A DNA stretch of 64,000 nt from NCBI GenBank assembly GCA_963794995.1, contig CAWCFV010000002.1:2356001-2420000 (forward strand). The letters are read 5' to 3'. Made by a program: the position numbers and the translations under genes. The notes under the pieces were generated by a model. That model was not told the DNA's origin. It was given only the letters and a program-made list of their open reading frames with translations, and made no database searches. Of this stretch, positions 27,809-37,332 are shown one piece after another. Position 1 is the stretch's first letter; every line of letters begins with the position of its first letter. The stretch comes from CAWCFV01 sp963794995. Lineage in GTDB: Bacteria; Actinomycetota; Actinomycetes; JACCUZ01.

Positions 27809-29347
27809 ATGGCGCAGCCCGCCTGCCGTGTCCCGACGTCCCGGCCCGGGTCGGCGCCCCGTGGCGTCCGGCGGCGCGGCGCCGCCCTGCTCGCGGTAGC
27901 GGCCCTGGTCCTGGCGCCGGTCGGCCCGGTCGCGCTCGCGGCCGACGCCCCCGGGGTCCCGAGCCGGTCCGAGGTGGACGCGGGGCGGGCCCGCGTCGCC
28001 GCCACCGCGGAGCAGGTCGGTGCGCTCGAGGCCGGGCTGGCCGCTGCCGGCGCCCGCTCGGACCGCCTCGCCACCGAGGTCGCCCGGGCCGTCGAGGCCT
28101 ACAACGGCGCCCGGGTGCGGCTGGCCGTGGCCCGGCAGGAGGCGGACCAGGCGCGCCGTGACGCCGACGCCGCCCAGCGGGAGGTCGCCACCGCGCGGGA
28201 GGCGCTGGGCAGGTTCGCGGCCGCTGCCTACCGCTCCGGCGGGGACCTGGGCGGTCTGTCGACCTTTCTCTACGCCGCCAGCCCCCGCGACCTGATCAGC
28301 AGGGCCGCCGCACTGCGCTCGATCGGCGACGACCGCCGCAGCGCCCTCGAGGGGTTCCGCTCCGCCCAGGCGTACGCCCGGGTTCTCGACCGGCGCGCGT
28401 CGACCCTGGTGGCGAGCCGCCGGGCCGCCGCCCGCCGGGTCGCCGCTGCCAAGTCGGCCGCCCAGGCGCGGTGGGCGACCCAGCAGCAGGCCGTGGGGGC
28501 AGTGGCTGCCGAGCGCGAGACGCTCGTGCGCCGGCTGGCCCGGGCCCGGGACACGTCGGTGCGGCTGGAGCGGGCCCGGCAGGCCGGGCTCGAGCGGGCC
28601 CGCCAGGAGGCGCTGCGCCAGGCAGCCGAGCGCAAGGCCCGCGAGGCCGCCCGGGCGGCGGCGGCCGCCCGCGCCGCGGCGCAGGCCAAGGCGGCCGAGG
28701 ACGCCCGGCTCGCGGCCGCCGAGAAGGTCCGGCGGGACGCGGCCGAGAAGGAGCGGCGGGACGCGGCCGAGAAGGAGCGGCGGGACGCGGCCGACAAGGA
28801 CCAACGGGACGCCCAGGCGCAGCGGGCCGCCGAGGACGCGGCCCGCGCGGCGGCCGTCCCGGCCGGACGCGGCGGTGGCGGCGGCGGCGGCACGCCGGCA
28901 CCCGCGCCCGCACCCGCGCCGGCCCCGGCACCAGCGCCGGCCCCGGCACCGGACCCGGCCCCCGGCGGGCGCTCCGCCGGGACCTCGGCCGGCGCGCAGG
29001 CAGCGATCGACTACGCCCGTGCCCAGATCGGCAAGCCCTACCGGTGGGGGGCCGCCGGTCCCGCGAGCTTCGACTGCTCCGGGCTGACCATGCGCGCCTG
29101 GCAGGCCGGCGGTGTCGGGCTGCCGCACTACTCGGTGGCGCAGTACGCGCAGGCCCAGAAGGTCGACCTGGGTTCACTGCGCCCGGGGGACCTGGTCTTC
29201 TTCGCCAGCGGCTCCGACTACCGCTCGATCTACCACGTCGCCCTCTACATCGGCGGCGGCCAGATGATCGAGGCGCCCTACACGGGCGAGAACGTGCGGG
29301 TCTCCAGCATCTACCGGTCCAGCCTGTTCGGCGCGGCCCGGCCGTGA
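27809..29347 (+). CDS. Secreted NlpC/P60 peptidoglycan endopeptidase
   Basis: Cell-wall hydrolase of 512 residues. A basic N-terminus and hydrophobic segment (LLAVAALVLAPVGPVALA) form a signal peptide. Residues ~45-330 form a long coiled coil, including four 8-residue repeats of AAEKERRD type. A glycine run and a (PA)n linker of ~25 residues lead to the catalytic domain. The NlpC/P60 domain has Cys423 in FDCSGLTMRAW and His476 in IYHVALYIG. Such enzymes cleave D-iGlu-mDAP bonds in stem peptides during division. ATG at 27809 follows GAGGAG. The stop overlaps the next start (GTGA at 29344). The leader may be regulated by RNA structure. Confidence 0.92.
   Translation: MAQPACRVPTSRPGSAPRGVRRRGAALLAVAALVLAPVGPVALAADAPGVPSRSEVDAGRARVAATAEQVGALEAGLAAAGARSDRLATEVARAVEAYNGARVRLAVARQEADQARRDADAAQREVATAREALGRFAAAAYRSGGDLGGLSTFLYAASPRDLISRAAALRSIGDDRRSALEGFRSAQAYARVLDRRASTLVASRRAAARRVAAAKSAAQARWATQQQAVGAVAAERETLVRRLARARDTSVRLERARQAGLERARQEALRQAAERKAREAARAAAAARAAAQAKAAEDARLAAAEKVRRDAAEKERRDAAEKERRDAADKDQRDAQAQRAAEDAARAAAVPAGRGGGGGGGTPAPAPAPAPAPAPAPAPAPDPAPGGRSAGTSAGAQAAIDYARAQIGKPYRWGAAGPASFDCSGLTMRAWQAGGVGLPHYSVAQYAQAQKVDLGSLRPGDLVFFASGSDYRSIYHVALYIGGGQMIEAPYTGENVRVSSIYRSSLFGAARP
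28715..28810 (+). repeat. Four tandem 24-bp coding repeats
   Basis: Units at 28715, 28739, 28763 and 28787 encode AAEKVRRD, AAEKERRD, AAEKERRD and AADKDQRD. The second and third are identical at the DNA level. They extend the coiled coil of the NlpC/P60 protein. Confidence 0.85.
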
Positions 29348-30033
29348 GCGGCGGACCCGCCGGGTCGTACGGCGAGCGGCACGGCCGGGCGTTCGGCGGC
29401 TGGCTGGTCCTGCTCGCGCTCGGCTACGGCGTCCTGCACCACGCGGGCACGTTGTTCACCGGCCTCGGCGAGGTGGCCGACACCCAGACCCGGTGGGCCG
29501 ACTGGATCGACCTGCTCACGCCGTACGTCGTCACCGGCACCGTGGGCGGGGCGCTGCGGGCGGGGGGTGCGGGCCGCGGGCCGTGGAACCTGTTCTGGTT
29601 CGGCGCCGTCCTGTACACCCAGGGCCACGGCATCCACCTGGCGGCCAACAGCATCCGCAACGCGGTGCCCGGCGACGGCGAGCCCGCCTACCTCTGGGAC
29701 GAGCACCTGGGCCACTACCTCTGGTACGTGGGGTTCTACCTGCTGGTCGTCGCGCTGGCCGTGGCGCTGGCCGACCGTCGTCCCCGCGGAGGGGTAGCGG
29801 CCCACCTGCTGGCCCTGGTCGTCGGGTTCACCAGCTTCACGAACTCGATCGAGGGGCAGACGCCCTGGCTCGGTCTCGGCGCCGCGGTGGTCTTCGCGGC
29901 CTGGGGGCTGCTGACCCGCGACGGCATGGGCCGGCTCCTGCTCACCGGCTACGGCACGTCGCTGCTGCTGTTCGTCGGGTTCGGCCTCTGGCAGGGCGGG
30001 TTCCCGGAGTTCTCCGAGCTCGGCTGGATCTAG
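29344..30033 (+). CDS. Polytopic membrane protein, histidine-rich, function unknown
   Basis: 229-residue protein with six or seven hydrophobic helices. Conserved-looking polar residues lie at helix ends: LHHAGTLFTG, then YTQGHGIHLAANS, then DEHLGHYLWYVGFY. Clustered histidines with Asp/Glu in membrane helices suggest a metal site, as in the ceramidase-like hydrolase superfamily, but I cannot assign it to that family. The GTG start overlaps the NlpC/P60 stop, so it is probably co-translated with that gene. It converges with ppa. Confidence 0.75.
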   Translation: MSGGPAGSYGERHGRAFGGWLVLLALGYGVLHHAGTLFTGLGEVADTQTRWADWIDLLTPYVVTGTVGGALRAGGAGRGPWNLFWFGAVLYTQGHGIHLAANSIRNAVPGDGEPAYLWDEHLGHYLWYVGFYLLVVALAVALADRRPRGGVAAHLLALVVGFTSFTNSIEGQTPWLGLGAAVVFAAWGLLTRDGMGRLLLTGYGTSLLLFVGFGLWQGGFPEFSELGWI

Positions 30034-30060
30034 TGCGGTCGGCGGCCTCGTCCGGCACGC

Positions 30061-30564
30061 TCAGTGGGCCTCGCCGCGGGCCTTGGCGTCGGCGAGACGC
30101 TTGCGCGACGCGATGATCTCGGCCTCCGCCTCGACCCGGCCGGTCCACGTCGCGCCCTCGACCGACTTCCCGGGCTCGAGGTCCTTGTAGACCTCGAAGA
30201 AGTGCTGGATCTCCAGCCGGTCGAACTCCGGCACGTGGTGGATGTCGCGCAGGTGCTCGGACCGCGGGTCGGTGGCCGGCACGCAGAGCACCTTGTCGTC
30301 GCCGCCGGCCTCGTCGGTCATCCGGAACATGCCGAGAGCGCGCGCCTTGATCAGGCACCCGGGGAACGTCGGCTCCTCGAGCAGCACCAGCGCGTCCAGC
30401 GGGTCGCCGTCCTCGCCGAGGGTGTTCTCGATGAACCCGTAGTCGGCCGGGTAGCGGGTCGAGGTGAACAGCATGCGGTCCAGCCGGATCCGTCCGCTCT
30501 CGTGGTCGACCTCGTACTTGTTGCGCTGCCCCTTGGGGATCTCGATGAGCACGTCGAACTCCAC
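30061..30564 (-). CDS. ppa: Inorganic pyrophosphatase (family I)
   Basis: Soluble, Mg-dependent enzyme hydrolysing pyrophosphate to phosphate; 167 residues, the usual actinobacterial length. The N-terminus EFDVLIEIPKGQRNKYEVD, the YPADYGFIE segment and the signature DGDPLDALVL contain the metal-binding aspartates and catalytic residues. GTG at 30564 follows GAGGAGG. Divergent from dacB with about 73 bases between starts, containing possible -10 boxes for both. Confidence 0.97.
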   Translation of the reverse strand: MEFDVLIEIPKGQRNKYEVDHESGRIRLDRMLFTSTRYPADYGFIENTLGEDGDPLDALVLLEEPTFPGCLIKARALGMFRMTDEAGGDDKVLCVPATDPRSEHLRDIHHVPEFDRLEIQHFFEVYKDLEPGKSVEGATWTGRVEAEAEIIASRKRLADAKARGEAH

Positions 30565-30637
30565 GCAGGGCCTCCTCGTACCTCGGTCGCACGCAGGTCG
30601 CAGCACGTCCGGTCGGTAGTGTCCCGTACGCCGGTGC

Positions 30638-32140
30638 GTGCAGCGACCCCGGCAGCGACCAGGAGCGAGGTGGGGCCCGATCAGCCGGCTGCCCGGTCGC
30701 CGGGGTGTCGCCGCGGCCGCCACCGCACTGCTCGTGGCCGGCGCCGTCACGCTGGCGGCCCTCGACCTCACCGGCCACCTCGCGGGCGGGCTCGTCGCCG
30801 ACCCCACGCCCCCACCGACCGCCACGGTCCCGCTCGACCCGCCACGCACCCCCGCGGGTGCCGTCCTGCCGGCCGAGCCGACCGGCGGCACGGGACCCGC
30901 CGCGCCGGCGGGGCTCGACGTCGCGGGGCTGGCGGCGGCCCTGGCCACCCCGGCGCTGGGCGCGGGTGCGGCCGGTGCGGCCGTCGTCGACGTCGAGACC
31001 GGCCAGCTGCTCCTGGACCTCGACGCCGGCTCCGCGCGGACCCCCGCCTCGGTGGCGAAGCTGGCGACCGCAGCGGCCGTCCTGCACGCCGTCGGTCCCG
31101 CGCACCGGCTGGCCACCACCGTGGTGGCCGGCGCCGCTCCCGGCGAGGTGGTGCTGGTGGGCGGTGGCGACGCCAGCCTGACCACGCGTCCTTCACGGCC
31201 CTCCGAGCTGCCGCAGCGGGCCGCCCTGACCGCGCTCGCCGACGCCACGGCCGCAGCGGTGCGCGGCGACGGCGGCAGCGTCACGGTCACGGTCGACGAC
31301 TCGCTGTTCACCGGTCCGGCCGTGTCGCCGGACTGGCGCAGCAGCTACGTCCCGTCCGGCGAGGTGTCCCCGGTGAGTGCGCTCTCGGTGGACGCCGGCC
31401 GGGTCTCGCCCGGCTCCCTGGCGCGGTCGCCCGACCCGGCGCTGGCCGCCGGCGCCGACCTCGCCAGGCTGCTGCGAAGGCGCGGTCTCGACGTCGCGCC
31501 GGGCGTCGCGCGCGCCGCGGCGCCGACCGCGGCCAGGGAGCTGGCGAGGGTCGAGTCGCCGACCGTGGCCGAGCTGGTCGAGCTGACCCTGCGCACCAGC
31601 GACGACGACCTGGCCGAGGCCCTCGCCAGGGTGGCGGCGCTCGGGATGGCGCGCCCGGCGTCCTTCGCGGGCGGGCAGGAGGGCGTCACCGCGGCCCTCG
31701 GCGAGCTCGGCGTGCCGGTCGACGGGGTCGTGGTGCTCGACGGCAGCGGTCTGGCGCGTGGCTCGAGGATCCCGCCGCTCACGCTGGCCGGGCTGCTGCG
31801 GCTGGCCGCCGACGGAAGCAGCCCGGAGCTCGCCGCCCTGGTCGACGGGCTGCCCGTGGCCGGGTTCACCGGGACCCTCGAGCAGCGCTACCTGGACGAC
31901 CGGTCCGGCGGCGGGGCCGGCCTGGTGCGGGCGAAGACCGGCACCCTGACCGGGGTCAGCGCGATCGCCGGGCTCACCTCGGTCGCCGGCCGCCCGGTGG
32001 CCCTGGTGGCCATGTCCGACCAGGTGCCGGTCGGTGCGACCCTGCAGGCCCGGGCCGACCTCGACCGGTTCGCCGCCCTGCTGGCCGGCCCGGCGGCGGG
32101 GTCCGGGACGGCCGAAAGTCCCCCGACGCCGGGTGGTTGA
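30638..32140 (+). CDS. dacB: D-alanyl-D-alanine carboxypeptidase/endopeptidase (PBP4 type)
   Basis: Penicillin-binding protein of the S13 peptidase family, 500 residues, exported through an N-terminal hydrophobic segment (GVAAAATALLVAGAVTLAAL). Motif 1 is ASVAK with Ser138 and Lys141. Motif 2, normally SxN, reads TSDDDLAEAL (Ser321-Asp-Asp323), so Asn is replaced by Asp. Motif 3 is AKTGT with Lys433. The enzyme would trim or hydrolyse peptidoglycan peptides. The substitution in motif 2 may lower activity. GTG at 30638 is the only in-frame start upstream of the signal; it lacks a clear ribosome site, and TAGTGT at 30617 may be its -10 box. Confidence 0.9.
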   Translation: MQRPRQRPGARWGPISRLPGRRGVAAAATALLVAGAVTLAALDLTGHLAGGLVADPTPPPTATVPLDPPRTPAGAVLPAEPTGGTGPAAPAGLDVAGLAAALATPALGAGAAGAAVVDVETGQLLLDLDAGSARTPASVAKLATAAAVLHAVGPAHRLATTVVAGAAPGEVVLVGGGDASLTTRPSRPSELPQRAALTALADATAAAVRGDGGSVTVTVDDSLFTGPAVSPDWRSSYVPSGEVSPVSALSVDAGRVSPGSLARSPDPALAAGADLARLLRRRGLDVAPGVARAAAPTAARELARVESPTVAELVELTLRTSDDDLAEALARVAALGMARPASFAGGQEGVTAALGELGVPVDGVVVLDGSGLARGSRIPPLTLAGLLRLAADGSSPELAALVDGLPVAGFTGTLEQRYLDDRSGGGAGLVRAKTGTLTGVSAIAGLTSVAGRPVALVAMSDQVPVGATLQARADLDRFAALLAGPAAGSGTAESPPTPGG

Positions 32141-32186
32141 CCGGCGCCCCGGCGGGAAGCATCGACCTCGGAAAGGGAGGTACACC

Positions 32187-32330
32187 ATGGGTTTCCTGCT
32201 GTGGATCCTGGCCGTCATCATCGGCATCTGGGGCGTCGTCACACTGATCCGTGGGCAGGTGCTGCTCGGCATCGTGCTCATCGTCGCGGCATTCGCCGTC
32301 GGCCCCGGCGGCTGGTTCATCTTCGACTAG
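32187..32330 (+). CDS. Small two-helix membrane protein with GPGG motif
   Basis: 47-residue protein made of two hydrophobic helices (FLLWILAVIIGIWGVVTL, VLLGIVLIVAAFAVG) and ending GPGGWFIFD. Similar short GPGG proteins occur widely in actinobacteria, without known function. A strong AAAGGGAGG site precedes the ATG. It sits alone between dacB and the metalloprotease gene. Confidence 0.75.
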   Translation: MGFLLWILAVIIGIWGVVTLIRGQVLLGIVLIVAAFAVGPGGWFIFD

Positions 32331-32449
32331 CTGTCCTTCCGCATCACCCTGCTTCGCGCTGCCGGCCGAGGCGGTCCTCCGGGACCGTCCCGGCCGGCGG
32401 TGTGTGCGGGGACCGACGCCGGCCGGCGTCGGCGCCGTCGGCCACGACG

Positions 32450-32455
32450 TACGGT
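32450..32455 (+). promoter_or_regulatory. Candidate -10 box, leaderless spacing
   Basis: TACGGT followed by six bases and the ATG at 32462. The spacer GAGGCG could also serve as a ribosome site. Confidence 0.45.
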
Positions 32456-32461
32456 GAGGCG

Positions 32462-33568
32462 ATGAACTCCTCGATGGTCGACTGGGACCTCGCCGTGGCG
32501 ACCGGCCGGCGGCTGGTCAGCTCCGGCCCGGCCGTCACCCCGTCCGAGGCCCAGGCGGCCGTGACCCAGCTGCGCGCGTTCGCGGTCGAGGCGCACGGCC
32601 ACGTCGCGTCGTTCACCCGTCTCGACGCCCCCACCGACGGCGCCGCTGTCGCCGTGATCGACCGGCCCGGCTGGATCCAGGCCAACGCCTCCGGCTTCCG
32701 GACCGTCCTCGAGCCCCTCGTCGAGAAGATCCAGGAGCGCCGGCCACGGGTCGGGTCGCCGGTGTCCGACCTGGTCGGGGCGAAGGTCACCGGTGTGCAG
32801 ACCGGGTCGCTGCTGGCCTTCCTCGCCACCAAGGTGCTCGGCCAGTACGAGCTGTTCCCGCCCTACGGCGCCGACCCCGGCGACAAGCCCGGCCGGCTGC
32901 TGCTCGTGGCGCCCAACATCGTCTCGGCCGAGCGGGACATGGGCGTCGACCCGCGCGACTTCCGGCTCTGGGTCTGTCTGCACGAGGAGACCCACCGGGT
33001 GCAGTTCGGGGCCGTCCCGTGGCTGCGCGCGCACCTGCTGGACGAGATCCGCGCCTTCGTCGCGGCGACCGACGTCGACCCCGCGGCGCTGGCGGCCCGG
33101 CTGCGTGCGGCGGCCGCGGTGGCCTACGGCGCGGTGAAGGACGGCTTCGACCCGGACAAGACCGACGGGGGCTCGCTCGTCGAGGCCGTGCAGACCCCTG
33201 AGCAGCGCGAGATCCTCGACCGGATCACGGCCCTCATGTCGCTGCTCGAGGGGCACGCCGACTTCGTCATGGACGGCGTCGGCCCGGCGGTCGTGCCGTC
33301 GGTCGCGACGATCCGGGCGAAGTTCCAGAAGCGGCGGCGCGACGCGTCGCGGGTCGACCACGTCGTCCGGCGCCTGCTCGGCATCGACGCCAAGCTGCGG
33401 CAGTACCGCGACGGCGAGCGGTTCGTCCGTGGGGCCGTCGACCGGGTCGGCATGGAGGGCTTCAACCAGGTCTGGGCCCGGCCCGCGAACCTGCCGAGCA
33501 AGGACGAGATCGCCGACCCCGCCGCCTGGGTGGACCGGGTGGTCGCCACCCGCGAGCTGCCCGCCTGA
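32462..33568 (+). CDS. Zinc-dependent metalloprotease (DUF2342 / F420-associated)
   Basis: Putative zincin of 368 residues from the actinobacterial DUF2342 family, often called 'coenzyme F420 biosynthesis-associated protein' for its distribution rather than proof. The zinc motif is CLHEETHRVQF with His174 and His178. A second acidic motif LLEGHADFVMD is the probable third-ligand helix. N-terminal WDLAVATGRRLV is family-typical. The conserved position directly before tilS-hpt-ftsH is seen in many actinobacteria. The real substrate is unknown. Confidence 0.88.
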   Translation: MNSSMVDWDLAVATGRRLVSSGPAVTPSEAQAAVTQLRAFAVEAHGHVASFTRLDAPTDGAAVAVIDRPGWIQANASGFRTVLEPLVEKIQERRPRVGSPVSDLVGAKVTGVQTGSLLAFLATKVLGQYELFPPYGADPGDKPGRLLLVAPNIVSAERDMGVDPRDFRLWVCLHEETHRVQFGAVPWLRAHLLDEIRAFVAATDVDPAALAARLRAAAAVAYGAVKDGFDPDKTDGGSLVEAVQTPEQREILDRITALMSLLEGHADFVMDGVGPAVVPSVATIRAKFQKRRRDASRVDHVVRRLLGIDAKLRQYRDGERFVRGAVDRVGMEGFNQVWARPANLPSKDEIADPAAWVDRVVATRELPA

Positions 33569-33581
33569 CCCACCCGGGCGG

Positions 33582-33587
33582 CAGGAT
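33582..33587 (+). promoter_or_regulatory. Candidate -10 box upstream of tilS, leaderless spacing
   Basis: CAGGAT lies six bases before the GTG at 33594, with no ribosome site between. Confidence 0.35.
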
Positions 33588-33593
33588 GGGGGC

Positions 33594-34568
33594 GTGGGCC
33601 CGCAGCCGGAGGTGGCCGCCGTACGGCGGGCGGTCCGCGCCGCCCTGGCCGACCTCGCCGCGGGCGAGCTGGTCCTCGTCGCGTGCAGCGGCGGGGGCGA
33701 CTCGGTGGCGCTCGCGGCGGCGCTGGCGTTCGAGGCGCCCCGGGCCGGGATGCGGGCCGGCGCGCTGACCGTCGACCACGCCCTGCAGCCCGGTGCGGCC
33801 GAGCGCGCCGAGAAGGTGGCTGCCGACCTCACCGGCCTGGGGCTCACGCCGGTCGAGGTGCTCTCCGTCGCCGTCACGCCGGGCCAGGGGCCGGAAGGCG
33901 CGGCGCGCGCCGCCCGGTACGCCGCGCTCGACGACGCGGCGCACCGGCTCGGCGCGGCGGCGGTGCTGCTCGGGCACACCCGCGACGACCAGGCCGAGAC
34001 CGTCCTGCTCGGGCTGGCCCGCGGCTCCGGGGCGCGGTCGCTGGCCGGGATGGCGGCCGTCCGCGGCAGGTACCGCCGCCCGTTGCTCGGCCTCCCGCGC
34101 GCCACCGTCCGGGCTGCCGCCGCAGGGACGCCCACCTGGGAGGACCCGCACAACGCCGACCCGGCGTACGCGCGGCCCCGGGTCCGGCACGACGCCCTCC
34201 CGGCGCTGGAGCGGACCCTCGGCCCGGGCGTCGCGGCCGCGCTGGCCCGTACCGCGACCCAGCTGCGCGCCGATGCCGAGGCGCTCGACGGCTGGGCGGC
34301 GCGGGCCGCCGCCGAGGCAGGGGCCGACGGCGGGCTCGACGTCGAGGTCCTGGCCGGCCTCCCCGCCGCGGTCCGGACCCGGGTGCTGCGGACCGCGGCG
34401 CTCGCGGCCGGCGCCCCCGCGTCCGACCTGTCCGCCGGGCACGTCGAGGCCCTCGACCGGCTGGTCACCGCCTGGCACGGCCAGGGCCCCCTGCACCTGC
34501 CGGGCGGGGTCCGGGCGGTCCGGGCGTGTGGGACGCTGGCGCTCTCCCGGCCGGACCACAGCACCTGA
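33594..34568 (+). CDS. tilS: tRNA(Ile)-lysidine synthetase
   Basis: ATP-dependent enzyme that converts C34 of tRNA-Ile(CAU) to lysidine, so that it reads AUA. The PP-loop is ACSGGGDSVAL at about residues 30-40. TVDHALQPGA and LGHTRDDQAETVLLGL are further signature blocks, and RPLLGLPRATVRA completes the catalytic core. At 324 residues it is a short TilS without the full C-terminal domains of the E. coli protein, as in other actinobacteria. The stop is 13 bases before hpt. Confidence 0.95.
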   Translation: MGPQPEVAAVRRAVRAALADLAAGELVLVACSGGGDSVALAAALAFEAPRAGMRAGALTVDHALQPGAAERAEKVAADLTGLGLTPVEVLSVAVTPGQGPEGAARAARYAALDDAAHRLGAAAVLLGHTRDDQAETVLLGLARGSGARSLAGMAAVRGRYRRPLLGLPRATVRAAAAGTPTWEDPHNADPAYARPRVRHDALPALERTLGPGVAAALARTATQLRADAEALDGWAARAAAEAGADGGLDVEVLAGLPAAVRTRVLRTAALAAGAPASDLSAGHVEALDRLVTAWHGQGPLHLPGGVRAVRACGTLALSRPDHST

Positions 34569-34581
34569 GGAGCACCCCCGC

Positions 34582-35136
<555 letters not shown>

Positions 35137-35137
35137 C

Positions 35138-35155
35138 CCGGGCGGGAACGCCCGG
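35138..35155 (+). terminator. Hairpin after hpt (first)
   Basis: CCGGGCG-GGAA-CGCCCGG: a 7-bp stem with a GNRA-type loop, two bases after the stop codon. Confidence 0.6.
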
Positions 35156-35185
35156 CGGGCCCCGGCGCGTTGGACGTGCGTCGGG

Positions 35186-35211
35186 ACGCCGTCCGCACGC
35201 TCGGACGGCGT
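35186..35211 (+). terminator. Hairpin after hpt (second)
   Basis: Perfect 10-bp stem ACGCCGTCCG / CGGACGGCGT with a six-base loop. The remaining bases before ftsH contain TACCCT at 35236, a possible -10 box. Confidence 0.65.
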
Positions 35212-35296
35212 GACCCCACGCTCAGGCGCCGGGGTACCCTCAGAGTCCGACCCACCCACGCCCGGCAGGAGGGACGGGGCGACCCGCCCCGGTTCG

Positions 35297-37327
35297 ATGG
35301 ACGTCAAACGCTATTTCCGAGGCCCGTTCCTGTGGGTCCTGCTGGTGATCATGGCCGTGCTGCTGATCACGTCTGTCACCTCCGCCGCGGGCGGCTTCGC
35401 GAAGGTCGACACGTCGGTCGCGCTCAAGGAGATCGCCGACGGCAACGTCAAGACCGCGAAGGTCGTCGACCGTGACCAGCGCCTCGAGCTCGAGCTGCGC
35501 AGCGCCAACGACGACGGCGACACCAAGATCCAGACGGACTACGTCCAGGCCCGCCAGCGGGAGATCATCGGCGCCCTGGCCGCCTCGAACGCGGACAGCT
35601 ACACCGACAGCGTCCCGCGCACGTCCTGGCTGGTGTCGCTGCTCATCAACTTCCTGCCCATCGTCATCCTGGTCCTGCTGTTCCTGTTCTTCTTCAACCA
35701 GATGCAGGGCGGCGGCAGCCGGGTCATGCAGTTCGGCAAGTCCAAGGCCAAGCTGATCAGCAAGGACACCCCGAAGACGACCTTCAAGGACGTCGCCGGC
35801 GCCGACGAGGCCGTCGAGGAGCTGCACGAGATCAAGGAGTTCCTCGAGAACCCCGCGAAGTTCCAGGCGATCGGGGCGAAGATCCCCAAGGGCGTGCTGC
35901 TCTACGGCCCGCCCGGTACCGGCAAGACGCTGCTCGCCCGGGCCGTCGCCGGTGAGGCGGGCGTGCCCTTCTACTCGATCTCCGGCTCCGACTTCGTCGA
36001 GATGTTCGTCGGTGTCGGCGCCTCCCGGGTGCGCGACCTGTTCGAGCAGGCGAAGGCCAACGCTCCCGCGATCGTGTTCGTCGACGAGATCGACGCCGTC
36101 GGCCGGCACCGTGGCGCCGGCATGGGCGGTGGGCACGACGAGCGAGAGCAGACCCTCAACCAGCTGCTGGTCGAGATGGACGGCTTCGACGTCAAGGGCG
36201 GCGTCATCCTCATCGCCGCGACCAACCGGCCGGACATCCTCGACCCCGCGCTGCTGCGCCCGGGCCGCTTCGACCGCCAGATCGCGGTCGACCGTCCCGA
36301 CCTCCAGGGCCGGCACAAGATCCTCGAGGTGCACTCGAAGGGCAAGCCGCTCGCCGAGGGCATCGACCTGAAGGCCTTCGCCCGCCGCACGCCGGGCTTC
36401 ACCGGCGCCGACCTCGCGAACGTGCTCAACGAGGCCGCGCTGCTCACGGCGCGGACCGACAAGAAGCTGATCGACGCCGAGGCGCTGGACGAGGCGATCG
36501 ACCGCGTGGTCGCGGGTCCGCAGAAGCGCACCCGGATCATGAGCGAGAAGGAGAAGAAGATCACGGCGTACCACGAGGGCGGGCACGCCCTGGTCGCCGC
36601 GGCCTTGCAGAACACCGACCCGGTGCACAAGATCACGATCCTGTCCCGGGGTCGTGCCCTGGGCTACACGATGGTGCTGCCGGACGAGGACAAGTACTCC
36701 ACGACGCGCAACGAGATGCTCGACCAGCTGGCCTACATGCTCGGCGGCCGGGCCGCCGAGGAGATCGTGTTCCACGACCCGACCACGGGCGCGGCCAACG
36801 ACATCGAGAAGGCCACCAGCGTGGCCCGCGCGATGGTCACGCAGTACGGCATGACCGAGCGGATCGGCGCGATCAAGCTCGGCTCCGAGGGCGCGGAGCC
36901 GTTCCTCGGCCGCGACATGGGCCACCAGCGCGACTACTCCGAGGAGGTCGCCGGGGTCGTCGACGAGGAGGTCAAGCGCCTCATCGAGACCGCGCACGAC
37001 GAGGCCTGGGAGATCCTGGTCGCCAACCGCGACATCCTCGACGACCTCGTGCTGGAGCTGCTCGAGAAGGAGACGCTGGACAAGGCGCAGGTCGCCGGCA
37101 TCTTCACCGACATCCGCCGGCGCCCGGCCCGGCCGGCGTGGACCGGGTCCTCGAAGCGCAGCCCGCAGGCCGGCCCGATCATGTCGCCGAAGGAGCTGGC
37201 GTCCCCCAACGGGGCCAACGGGCAGGACAAGGAGCACAGCATGGGGGTCACCGAGCCCACCGACGTGCCCGACTCCCCGCTCCCCTCCGACGAGATCCCG
37301 GGTCGTCCGCTGGGCTTCCAGGACTAG
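35297..37327 (+). CDS. ftsH: ATP-dependent zinc metalloprotease FtsH
   Basis: Membrane-anchored AAA+ protease that degrades misfolded membrane and selected soluble proteins; 676 residues. Two membrane helices (residues ~8-28 and ~115-135) flank an extracytoplasmic domain. The AAA domain has Walker A GPPGTGKT near 204, Walker B IVFVDEIDAVG and the SRH RPGRFDRQ. The zinc motif is HEGGH at about 426. The C-terminus has a ~70-residue tail with low-complexity sequence. Begins the ftsH-folE-folP-folB-folK unit, with only 5 bases to folE. Confidence 0.98.
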   Translation: MDVKRYFRGPFLWVLLVIMAVLLITSVTSAAGGFAKVDTSVALKEIADGNVKTAKVVDRDQRLELELRSANDDGDTKIQTDYVQARQREIIGALAASNADSYTDSVPRTSWLVSLLINFLPIVILVLLFLFFFNQMQGGGSRVMQFGKSKAKLISKDTPKTTFKDVAGADEAVEELHEIKEFLENPAKFQAIGAKIPKGVLLYGPPGTGKTLLARAVAGEAGVPFYSISGSDFVEMFVGVGASRVRDLFEQAKANAPAIVFVDEIDAVGRHRGAGMGGGHDEREQTLNQLLVEMDGFDVKGGVILIAATNRPDILDPALLRPGRFDRQIAVDRPDLQGRHKILEVHSKGKPLAEGIDLKAFARRTPGFTGADLANVLNEAALLTARTDKKLIDAEALDEAIDRVVAGPQKRTRIMSEKEKKITAYHEGGHALVAAALQNTDPVHKITILSRGRALGYTMVLPDEDKYSTTRNEMLDQLAYMLGGRAAEEIVFHDPTTGAANDIEKATSVARAMVTQYGMTERIGAIKLGSEGAEPFLGRDMGHQRDYSEEVAGVVDEEVKRLIETAHDEAWEILVANRDILDDLVLELLEKETLDKAQVAGIFTDIRRRPARPAWTGSSKRSPQAGPIMSPKELASPNGANGQDKEHSMGVTEPTDVPDSPLPSDEIPGRPLGFQD

Positions 37328-37332
37328 GCCCC

